DNA from: RUG12519 sp045649685 | Lineage (GTDB): Bacteria; Bacillota; Clostridia; Oscillospirales; Ruminococcaceae | DNA length: 15,637 nucleotides | Reading direction: 5' to 3' | Assembly: GCA_045649685.1 (NCBI GenBank) | Contig: JAZRQJ010000010.1 | Span: 1-15,637, forward strand | In this document: piece after piece, positions 1 through 5,799 of the stretch | Position numbering within the stretch: the stretch's first letter is position 1 | How the letters are laid out: the number at the start of each line of letters is the position of its first letter | Position numbers and translations under genes: made by a program | The notes under the pieces: model-generated | What the model was told of the DNA's origin: nothing | Databases searched by the model: none | What the model saw: the letters and a program-made list of their open reading frames with translations, nothing else

Positions 1-573
1 CCTAAACTAGCTGGAGACAAATTAAATAAATTCGCTGGCAAAAAGCCACCTCTACCGATGGGAGCAGGAGGAAAAGAACTAACTGACGCTGAACTTGCAA
101 AAGTTTTTGGCGGGGCTAAAAATCCTAGCTGGAAACCTCCAGTTGAAGCTCCGAAAGCTAAAGTTGAGCCTATAAAAGCTGGTGATGTTAAGAATCCTAA
201 TTTAAAACCAACTCAAACTCAGTCGAACATTTGGGATATGCCTGAGGGTGGAAAAATAATTAATGGTCGAAAATATACTCAACACGCTTTGGAAAGAATG
301 GCACCAGATACGTTGCAAGTTAGAGCCGAATTGGAAAAAAGAGCCGTAAAAAGGGCTTTGAATAAAGGCTATAAAGAAGGAACGGAAGAATTTATTAAAG
401 AAGTTCGAGATTATGTTAAACCAAGAAATGTTCCTCCTATGGTTGTAGAGGAGACTATAAAAACGGTTAAACCAATAGCTGGAAAGGAACCTGGTACATT
501 AGAATATATAACCAAAGATATAAGAATAATTGTAAATGAATTAGGGGATATTGTAACTATTTGGAGATTATAA
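1..573 (+). CDS. C-terminal part of a polymorphic toxin (5' end outside window)
   Basis: The frame is open from base 1, so the ATG at 58 need not be the start; 190 codons are visible. Seen: a Pro/Lys-rich linker (about codons 1-85) containing the motif LTDAELAKVFGG (codons 27-38), then a compact globular domain of about 110 residues. That domain has the pattern YTQHALERM, then PRNVPPMVVEETI, and ends TKDIRIIVNELGDIVTIWRL. This arrangement (a His/Arg-bearing first helix, a PR.VPP turn, and a final beta-hairpin at the very C-terminus) is what I know from C-terminal toxin domains of bacterial polymorphic toxins, possibly of the BECR RNase type; the fold assignment is inference. The next gene begins 17 bases downstream and looks like the cognate immunity protein, which supports the toxin reading. 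The delivery domain lies outside the window. The motif ending in GG resembles the leader cut by C39 peptidase exporters, so cleavage there is possible. Confidence 0.7.
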   Translation, partial: PKLAGDKLNKFAGKKPPLPMGAGGKELTDAELAKVFGGAKNPSWKPPVEAPKAKVEPIKAGDVKNPNLKPTQTQSNIWDMPEGGKIINGRKYTQHALERMAPDTLQVRAELEKRAVKRALNKGYKEGTEEFIKEVRDYVKPRNVPPMVVEETIKTVKPIAGKEPGTLEYITKDIRIIVNELGDIVTIWRL

Positions 574-590
574 TAAAGGGTGATATAAAA

Positions 591-932
591 ATGAATTATG
601 ATAAATATGATCTTATATGGCTTTTCGAAAGTGAACCGGATAAATCCATTATAGATTATGAAATATATACAATAAAATCGGCTTTAGATTTTAAACTAAG
701 ATTGAATATATACATATATGATGATTCATGTACTGTAGATTTATTTTTCAAAGGTAAGTCTATTTTTGAAGGTAAGTTTGAGAATGTTACAGATATAAAA
801 AAGCACGAAGAATATTTGGTGATATTTGAAAATAATATACCTAAGGTAAGAATAGATTTTAATGATGTGTTTTCTATTAATTTGTTAACAAAAGACGATA
901 TAGAATTGTATTCGGAAATATTAGCGAATTAA
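591..932 (+). CDS. Probable immunity protein for the upstream toxin
   Basis: A 113-residue, acidic, cytosolic-looking protein with no signal peptide or membrane segment. The start is the ATG at 591, which has AAAGGG about 10 bases upstream; an in-frame TTG at 561 lies inside the toxin gene and has no ribosome binding site. I do not recognise the family. The role is inferred from context: it begins 17 bases after the toxin stop codon, on the same strand, is small and acid-rich, and is followed by a second gene of the same kind. That is the usual toxin-immunity arrangement, in which the immunity protein binds and blocks the toxin domain in the producing cell. It could also be an orphan immunity gene for a different toxin. 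Confidence 0.6.
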   Translation: MNYDKYDLIWLFESEPDKSIIDYEIYTIKSALDFKLRLNIYIYDDSCTVDLFFKGKSIFEGKFENVTDIKKHEEYLVIFENNIPKVRIDFNDVFSINLLTKDDIELYSEILAN

Positions 933-940
933 TAAATTTT

Positions 941-968
941 AAACTCTCAGGGAAAGTACTGGGAGTTT
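941..968 (+). other. Hairpin between the two immunity-like genes
   Basis: Inverted repeat with arms 941-950 (AAACTCTCAG) and 959-968 (CTGGGAGTTT), ten pairs including one T-G pair, and an 8-base loop. No T-run follows, so it is at best a weak terminator or an mRNA processing/stability element. It is related in sequence to the proper terminator at 1368-1404. Confidence 0.5.
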
Positions 969-988
969 CTTATAAGGGAGAAAATAAA

Positions 989-1354
989 ATGGATAATAAT
1001 GTTTTAGATAAATTTGGAAAGATATTTATAGATGAAGTATGCGATAATACTATGGATATAATGGAACTAATATTGGATGGTAAAATGGGAGGGTTAGTAG
1101 TAGATGAGATTAAAAGTAAAATATCTAAACTTGATAAAGAAAATAAAGAAATGATTTTGATGATAATTTCTGAAGCTATCACTACATGTATGCATCATAT
1201 GTTAGTTATGTGTGAACAGCATGAAGAAATACAATTGTTATATGATTCGAAAGATCTTGACGAAGAAAGTGATGGATTATGTGGTGAATTATATATTGAG
1301 GATGGTTGGATATGTAGGTTTAGTAAACAAAAATATAAAGATAAGTATAAGTAA
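989..1354 (+). CDS. Second small acidic protein, probable immunity protein
   Basis: A 121-residue soluble protein, starting at the ATG at 989 with GGGAG 8 bases upstream. The N-terminal two thirds are predicted helical, with several Met residues and Cys-His (TTCMHHMLVMCEQHEE). The C-terminus has the distinctive run SDGLCGELYIEDGW followed by CRFSK. I recall similar SDGL.GEL...DGW..FSK endings in small proteins found downstream of polymorphic toxins, but cannot name a family with certainty. It follows the first immunity-like gene by 56 bases with a hairpin between, and is closed by a strong terminator, so it may be an accessory immunity gene picked up behind the toxin. Function is inferred from position only. 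Confidence 0.6.
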   Translation: MDNNVLDKFGKIFIDEVCDNTMDIMELILDGKMGGLVVDEIKSKISKLDKENKEMILMIISEAITTCMHHMLVMCEQHEEIQLLYDSKDLDEESDGLCGELYIEDGWICRFSKQKYKDKYK

Positions 1355-1367
1355 ATCAAATAATAAG

Positions 1368-1404
1368 GGAACTCTTGGAGAAAGTGCTGAGAGTTCCTTT
1401 TTTT
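1368..1404 (+). terminator. Intrinsic terminator of the toxin-immunity unit
   Basis: Arms GGAACTCTTGG (1368-1378) and CTGAGAGTTCC (1387-1397) form an 11-pair stem with two G-T pairs and an 8-base loop, followed directly by seven T (1398-1404). It separates the toxin/immunity genes from the operon starting at 1428. Confidence 0.85.
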
Positions 1405-1427
1405 AGTGGTAAGAATATATTTGTATC

Positions 1428-1456
1428 TTGTAAAAAAGTTGTTTGTGTAGTATAAT
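1428..1456 (+). promoter_or_regulatory. Sigma-A-type promoter of the M50-scpAB operon
   Basis: TTGTAA (1428-1433), a 17-base spacer and a perfect TATAAT (1451-1456). It lies 24 bases after the preceding terminator and about 30 bases before the ribosome binding site of the M50 gene, where a promoter is expected. Confidence 0.7.
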
Positions 1457-1486
1457 TTGTATAATGTTTTGGGCATAGTTAGTTTT

Positions 1487-1506
1487 GAAAGGAAGGGTTT
1501 AACATA
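1487..1506 (+). promoter_or_regulatory. Strong ribosome binding site facing an ATA codon
   Basis: GAAAGGAAGGG at 1487-1497 is the best Shine-Dalgarno sequence near the M50 gene. The codon at normal spacing, in frame with the protease, is ATA at 1504-1506; no ATG, GTG or TTG lies in frame until GTG at 1531, which has no ribosome binding site. Either translation starts at ATA or an original ATG has mutated. Confidence 0.5.
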
Positions 1507-1530
1507 GTAGATAATCAAATTATAGTTTAT

Positions 1531-2178
1531 GTGTCTCGTATTATTGCTATATTGATAAGTTTGCCAGTTCATGAATTTGCACATGGATATTGTGCTAAAT
1601 TGCTGGGTGATACAACTGCAGAACAACAGGGCAGACTAACATTAAATCCTTTAAAACATCTTGATCCAATTGGAGTTATTGCCATGTTAACAGTTGGTTT
1701 TGGTTGGGCTAATCCCGTGCCGATTAATACTAGTAATTTTACCAAACCTAAGAGAGATATGGCTATTGTTGCACTTATGGGGCCTATTTCTAATTTGGTT
1801 TTAGCTATAATTGGTGTTTGTCTATTTAAAATAACTTCAATTGTTTTTATAATTAATAATTCACAACTTTGGTTATATTATTTTAAAGTCTTTTTCAATT
1901 ATTTTGCTATAATTAACATAACATTAGCAGTTTTTAATTTAATTATAGTTCCTCCTTTGGATGGATCTAGGCTTGTTATCTATTTTTTACCTCAGAAATA
2001 TTATGATATTTTTATGAGGTTTGAATATTTGGGAACTATTGTTGTGTTTGCGTTATTGTTTTTTGGCTTTTTAGATATGCCTATTAGTATCGCAAGTGGG
2101 TGGTTTTTAAAAGTTTTTGATTGGATAACCTATCCATTAGATATTTTGAGGAATTTTTTGATAAACATTATAGTGTAG
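1531..2178 (+). CDS. Site-2-type intramembrane metalloprotease (peptidase M50)
   Basis: An integral membrane zinc protease that cuts other proteins within the membrane; its substrate is unknown. Seen from the GTG at 1531 (215 residues): HEFAH at residues 14-18 is the HExxH zinc site, NPLKHLDPIG near 39-48 is typical of the family, and PPLDG at 141-145 supplies the third zinc ligand (Asp144). Several hydrophobic segments surround these motifs. It lacks PDZ and CBS domains, as in the compact YwhC-like M50 proteins of Firmicutes. The frame is open upstream to 1489, and the strong ribosome binding site points to an ATA codon at 1504. That start would add nine residues and complete the first membrane helix, so the GTG start is only the conservative choice. 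This is the first gene of the operon; scpA follows after 25 bases. Confidence 0.9.
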   Translation: MSRIIAILISLPVHEFAHGYCAKLLGDTTAEQQGRLTLNPLKHLDPIGVIAMLTVGFGWANPVPINTSNFTKPKRDMAIVALMGPISNLVLAIIGVCLFKITSIVFIINNSQLWLYYFKVFFNYFAIINITLAVFNLIIVPPLDGSRLVIYFLPQKYYDIFMRFEYLGTIVVFALLFFGFLDMPISIASGWFLKVFDWITYPLDILRNFLINIIV

Positions 2179-2203
2179 CTTATTTAAAAAGTAGGAATTT
2201 GTT

Positions 2204-2899
2204 ATGCAAAAGATAAATTTTAAATTTGAAATTTTTGAAGGACCTTTAGATTTATTGTTACATTTGATAAGAAAAAATAAACTTAATATATATGATATAG
2301 AGATATCTAAATTGTTGGATCAATATTTAGAATACATAAATGAAATGAAAAATCAAGACTTGGAAGTATCTAGTGAATTTTTAGAAATGGCCGCGAAGTT
2401 GATATATATAAAGACAGCGTCATTGCTGCCAAAATCTGAAGAAAAAGAAGTTTTGAAAGAGGAATTAACCGGTCGATTGCTTGAGCTGGAACTAATTAAA
2501 ACGATATCGGTTAATCTTTCGGAGAGAAGTCTTTATGGAAAAATTTTTTCTAGAAAGCCACTAAAGATTGATGTTGATAAAACTTATAATGGTGTCCACA
2601 ATAAAAATGAACTAATAAGTGCATATTTGAATGTTGTAGATAGGAATAAGAGCACAAATGCAAACAATGATGCTGTCTTTACCGACATTGTTGAAAAGAG
2701 AATAGTTTCTATAACATCTCGTGTTGTTTATGTTCTTAGAAAGTTGTATAAGGACGAAAAAATAAGTTATTGTGATTTTTTTAATTATGAAAATAAATCT
2801 GAAAGAATTGCCACTTTTTTAGCAATTTTGGAGTTAGTTAAATCCAAAAGAATATATTTGACTAGTGATAATAAATTTATTTGTTTTAAAAAATCATAG
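2204..2899 (+). CDS. scpA: Segregation and condensation protein A
   Basis: The kleisin subunit of the bacterial SMC condensin: it bridges the SMC heads and recruits ScpB, compacting and separating the chromosome near the origin. The 231 residues open with the family signature FEGPLDLLLHLIRKNKLNIYD (residues 8-28), followed by the helical SMC-neck-binding part (LLDQYLEYI, FLEMAAKLIYIKTASLLP). They end in a winged-helix segment (residues about 165-230) that would bind the SMC cap. Length is slightly short for the family (usually about 240-260), mainly in the variable linker. ATG at 2204 has AGGA 8 bases upstream. scpB follows after 27 bases, as is usual. Identification is firm. Confidence 0.96.
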   Translation: MQKINFKFEIFEGPLDLLLHLIRKNKLNIYDIEISKLLDQYLEYINEMKNQDLEVSSEFLEMAAKLIYIKTASLLPKSEEKEVLKEELTGRLLELELIKTISVNLSERSLYGKIFSRKPLKIDVDKTYNGVHNKNELISAYLNVVDRNKSTNANNDAVFTDIVEKRIVSITSRVVYVLRKLYKDEKISYCDFFNYENKSERIATFLAILELVKSKRIYLTSDNKFICFKKS

Positions 2900-2926
2900 T
2901 TTGTTTTTGTTTGGAGGATTTTTAAT

Positions 2927-3520
2927 ATGAAAGAATCAACTCAAGAAACCATTTTGTTAAATATTTTTGCTAAAATAGAAGCGATTCTTTTTGCATATGC
3001 TGATCCTATTTCCATTACTAAACTATCTAATATTCTGGATATTAATACATCTGATTGTAGTAAATATTTGAAGGATTTTTCGCATGAGTTAAATAATAAT
3101 CAGAATAGAGGAATAAAAATTGTTTTTTTAGACGATAGTGTTCAATTAGTTTCAAAAAAAGAATTTGCAGAATACATAAAAAATGCTATTGAAGAAAAAA
3201 ATAACTATATATTAACACCAGTTTCTATGGAAGTACTTTCTATAATTGCATATAATCAGCCTGTTACAAAGGGATTTATTGAGCAAATTAGGGGGACAAA
3301 CTCTAACGGAGTAGTAAATTCTCTAGTTGAAAAAGGATTGATAGAAGAATCGGGTAGATTAGATATACCTGGAAAGCCAATAAGTTATAGAACTACTAAG
3401 ACTTTTTTGAGAACGTTTGGACTTGCTGATTTAAATCAATTGCCACCTTTGGAAAATTTAAATGAAGAGCAAATTTCATTGGAAGAAGAAATCATACTTG
3501 GTAATGGTGATAATAAATGA
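2927..3520 (+). CDS. scpB: Segregation and condensation protein B
   Basis: The ScpB (kite) subunit of the SMC-ScpAB complex; dimers bind the linker of ScpA. The 197 residues contain two winged-helix domains. The first begins KIEAILFAYADPISITKLS (about 16-34); the second includes the conserved stretch SMEVLSIIAYNQPVTKGFIE and the GTNSNGVVNSLVEKGLIEESGRLDIPGKPISYRTT block (about 100-155), which are hallmarks of the family. The C-terminal acidic tail (NEEQISLEEE) is also common. ATG at 2927 has GGAGG about 10 bases upstream. The stop codon overlaps the start of the next gene (ATGA), indicating translational coupling to the DUF2953 gene. Confidence 0.96.
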   Translation: MKESTQETILLNIFAKIEAILFAYADPISITKLSNILDINTSDCSKYLKDFSHELNNNQNRGIKIVFLDDSVQLVSKKEFAEYIKNAIEEKNNYILTPVSMEVLSIIAYNQPVTKGFIEQIRGTNSNGVVNSLVEKGLIEESGRLDIPGKPISYRTTKTFLRTFGLADLNQLPPLENLNEEQISLEEEIILGNGDNK

Positions 3521-4152
3521 TGATGTTAATTATATTTTTAATTATTATTGTTTTATTTATCTTGATAGGCATGATTAAAATAAATGTGAATTTTAATTTT
3601 AGTGAAGATAAGCAATTTGATTGTTTCCTTAGAATTTTGTTTTTCAAGATAAAGCTGTTACCATCTGATAAGAAAAAAAATAAAAAGAAAAAATCTAGGA
3701 TGAAAAATGTTAATAGCACTATAAATGACAAAGATGATAAAAAGAATAGTTTAAAAAAAGAAAAGAAAGAAAAAAAGAGTTTTACAGATGTTTTACAAAA
3801 TGTAAAAATTTTTATTGAACCTCTTCCTAAATTTTTAAGAAGGTTAGCAAAGGGAATAAAAATAAAAAAATTAAGTGTTGTTTGGTGTATATCAACTGAT
3901 GATGCTTGTGAAACAGCATTAAAGTATGCCAGGTGTTGCGGATATTTCTATAATGTATTCAGAATGGTAAATTCTATTTGTGAGGTAAAGGTAGATAAAA
4001 TACGAATATTTCCTGATTTCATAAATGAAAACTCTTATTGTGTTGTTGTTTTACGTCTGCAAATATCTATTGGGAGATTATTGATAGTAACATTGGGGTA
4101 TTTGGTGGCGATTATAATAAAATATTTAAATAAAAATAAAAGGAGCGATTAA
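3517..4152 (+). CDS. DUF2953 membrane protein (YtfI-like)
   Basis: A 211-residue protein with one N-terminal membrane helix (residues about 3-22), a beta-rich segment (INVNFNFSEDKQFDCFLRILFFKIKLLP) and a very Lys-rich linker (about 53-90). The C-terminal domain includes KKLSVVWCISTDDACETALKYARCCGYFYNVF and ends in a second hydrophobic stretch (RLLIVTLGYLVAIIIKYL). This order and the position directly before gerW/ytfJ match the DUF2953 family, whose Bacillus member ytfI also sits next to ytfJ. Molecular role is not established here; a link to sporulation is inferred from the neighbour. The start overlaps the scpB stop; three consecutive ATG codons (3517, 3520, 3523) are possible starts, with GGTGA at 3506-3510. 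gerW begins two bases after the stop codon. Confidence 0.8.
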   Translation: MMMLIIFLIIIVLFILIGMIKINVNFNFSEDKQFDCFLRILFFKIKLLPSDKKKNKKKKSRMKNVNSTINDKDDKKNSLKKEKKEKKSFTDVLQNVKIFIEPLPKFLRRLAKGIKIKKLSVVWCISTDDACETALKYARCCGYFYNVFRMVNSICEVKVDKIRIFPDFINENSYCVVVLRLQISIGRLLIVTLGYLVAIIIKYLNKNKRSD

Positions 4153-4153
4153 A

Positions 4154-4534
4154 ATGAACCATCCAATTGAAGGTATGTTGGGAGTGTCTATGGAAAAAAT
4201 ACGTGAAATGGTTGATGTTGACACAGTGATTGGAAAGCCGATAATGGCTCAAGATGGATTAACTACTGTTATACCCGTTTCTCGAGTAAGTTTTGGCTTT
4301 GGCTCTGGTGGTTCCGATGTTCCATCTAAATCTGAAAAAGAACTTTTTGGAGGAGGTGCTGGAGCAGGAGTGACTATAAGACCAGTTGCGTTTTTAGTTA
4401 TAAAATCGGGGGATGTTAAGTTGCTTCAGATGGATGAAAACAGCAAAGGTTTAGATAAAATTTTTGAATCGGTTCCTGATGCTGTTTCAAAAGTTGTTGA
4501 TTTGTTTAAAAAGAATAAAGAAGACAAAAAATAG
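4154..4534 (+). CDS. ytfJ: GerW family sporulation protein (YtfJ)
   Basis: A 126-residue GerW/YtfJ protein. In Bacillus the family is needed for normal spore germination/cortex handling; the biochemical role is unclear. Seen: HPIEGMLGVSMEKIREMVDVDTVIGKPI at the N-terminus, the core TVIPVSRVSFGFGSGGSD (about 38-55), a Gly-rich segment FGGGAGAGVTIRPVAFLVI, and a C-terminal helix with DAVSKVVDLF. These are the family's conserved blocks, and the length is typical. ATG at 4154 has AGGAG 8 bases upstream. It sits between the ytfI-like gene and dacB, so the block couples chromosome segregation with spore-envelope genes. Its presence suggests that the organism sporulates or did so recently. Confidence 0.93.
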   Translation: MNHPIEGMLGVSMEKIREMVDVDTVIGKPIMAQDGLTTVIPVSRVSFGFGSGGSDVPSKSEKELFGGGAGAGVTIRPVAFLVIKSGDVKLLQMDENSKGLDKIFESVPDAVSKVVDLFKKNKEDKK

Positions 4535-4591
4535 AAAGTTAATATAATTAAGTAATATTATTTCCTTCAAGCGCATATTTAATCTAATAAA

Positions 4592-4621
4592 TTGACAATT
4601 TTTAAGTGTTTAATTTATTGT
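4592..4621 (+). promoter_or_regulatory. Possible secondary promoter before dacB
   Basis: A perfect TTGACA at 4592-4597 is followed at 17-18 bases by only a weak -10 (TTATTG/TATTGT, 4615-4621). The 110-base gap between ytfJ and dacB leaves room for independent expression, and no convincing terminator was seen in it. Confidence 0.35.
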
Positions 4622-4644
4622 GTGTGTGTTGGAGGAATTTTATT

Positions 4645-5751
4645 TTGAACATTTTTAGTGTATTAAAGAATTTTATAAAATTTGGTTTGATATTTAGTAT
4701 TGTTTTCTTGTCTTTCCCTTTACGTGTTTTTGCTATTGATGAGAATCAATTAAATATTAATGCTCAAAATGGTGCTATATTAATTAATGCAACAACTGGT
4801 GATGTGATATATGAGAAAAATGCCGATAAAATTGCTCCTATGGCGAGTACTACCAAAATTATGACCACTCTTTTGGCTCTAGAGCAAAATAACATAGATG
4901 AACCTTTTGTAGTGGATCCAAATGCTATAAAGATAGAGGGAAGTTCTATGGGCCTAAAGGAGGGAGATCGTGTTACAATACGTGATTTGTGCTATGGGAT
5001 GATGTTGCCTTCCGGCAATGATGCTGCAAATGTGGTAGCAACTAAAATTGCCGGTTCAATGGATGAATTTGTAAAAATGATGAATATAAGAGCACGGGAA
5101 TTGGGTTTAAAGAATACTAATTTTTGTACTCCTTCGGGATTGGATACGTCTGAAAAAAATGAACATCATTCTACTGCAAGAGATATGGCGTTGCTTACTC
5201 AGAAAGCTATGGAAAATTCTGATTTTTGTGAAATATGTTCTCAGAGTTATAAGAAATTGACGTTTGGAAATCCACCTACTAACCGAGTAATTCGTAATCA
5301 TAATAGGTTATTGAAAGAATTTGATAGTGCGTGTGGAGTAAAAACAGGTTTTACAAAAAAAGCGGGACGATGTCTTGTTGCTGCTGCACAAAGAGATGAC
5401 TTAAAATTAATATCTGTTGTTTTAAAAGATCCTGATGATTGGAATGATTCAAAAGCTTTGTTTGAATATGGTTTTTCTAAGTATAGTTTAAAGGAGTTAC
5501 CTAGTGATTTTTCAGATATCAAGCTAAATATTGCGGGAGAGTATGATAAAATATTTGGTGTTAAGCCAGAAAAAATTTTAAAAATACATGCTACTTCAGA
5601 AATGTTAGCTAATGTTAAATTAAAAATAAAAACAGATCCTTTTTATTTTTTGCCTTTGGAACAAGGTGATATAGTGGGGGAAGTTGAATATTTTGTGAAT
5701 GATAAATTGATTGGGAAAGTCAATTTATATGCAGATATAGATTCTACTTAG
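4645..5751 (+). CDS. dacB: D-alanyl-D-alanine carboxypeptidase (DacF/DacB type, S11)
   Basis: A low-molecular-weight penicillin-binding protein that removes the terminal D-Ala from peptidoglycan stem peptides outside the membrane, limiting cross-linking; the sporulation versions shape the cortex. Numbered from the TTG at 4645 (368 residues): signal peptide about 1-30 ending RVFA, catalytic SxxK as STTK (Ser68, Lys71), SGN (123-125) and KTG (233-235), in the correct order and spacing. A C-terminal beta domain (about residues 270-365) is typical of S11 enzymes. TTG is chosen because GGAGGA (4631-4636) lies 8 bases upstream; an in-frame GTG at 4606 has no ribosome binding site and would spoil the signal peptide. 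Its place after ytfJ suggests a role in spore cortex formation, though vegetative use cannot be excluded. Confidence 0.93.
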   Translation: MNIFSVLKNFIKFGLIFSIVFLSFPLRVFAIDENQLNINAQNGAILINATTGDVIYEKNADKIAPMASTTKIMTTLLALEQNNIDEPFVVDPNAIKIEGSSMGLKEGDRVTIRDLCYGMMLPSGNDAANVVATKIAGSMDEFVKMMNIRARELGLKNTNFCTPSGLDTSEKNEHHSTARDMALLTQKAMENSDFCEICSQSYKKLTFGNPPTNRVIRNHNRLLKEFDSACGVKTGFTKKAGRCLVAAAQRDDLKLISVVLKDPDDWNDSKALFEYGFSKYSLKELPSDFSDIKLNIAGEYDKIFGVKPEKILKIHATSEMLANVKLKIKTDPFYFLPLEQGDIVGEVEYFVNDKLIGKVNLYADIDST

Positions 5752-5755
5752 TAAA

Positions 5756-5796
5756 AATAGCATTAGCTTTTATAGGCCAATGCTATTAGTTTTTTA
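5756..5796. terminator. Bidirectional terminator between dacB and the surface-protein genes
   Basis: Arms AATAGCATTAGC (5756-5767) and GGCCAATGCTATT (5775-5787) with a 7-base loop form a stem of 9 perfect pairs plus GC closure. A T-rich tract follows on the plus strand (5790-5796), and an A-run on the other side gives T residues for the minus strand. It serves dacB and the convergent gene ending at 5800. Confidence 0.85.
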
Positions 5797-5799
5797 TTT

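Noticed and set aside
1195..1626. 143-codon minus-strand reading frame
   Set aside because: It lies across the second immunity gene, its terminator, the operon promoter and the M50 start. It has no ribosome binding site and no recognisable protein features.
3660..3780. A-rich tracts in the DUF2953 gene as possible frameshift sites
   Set aside because: The frame is continuous through them and the C-terminal domain is intact; Lys-rich linkers are expected in this family.
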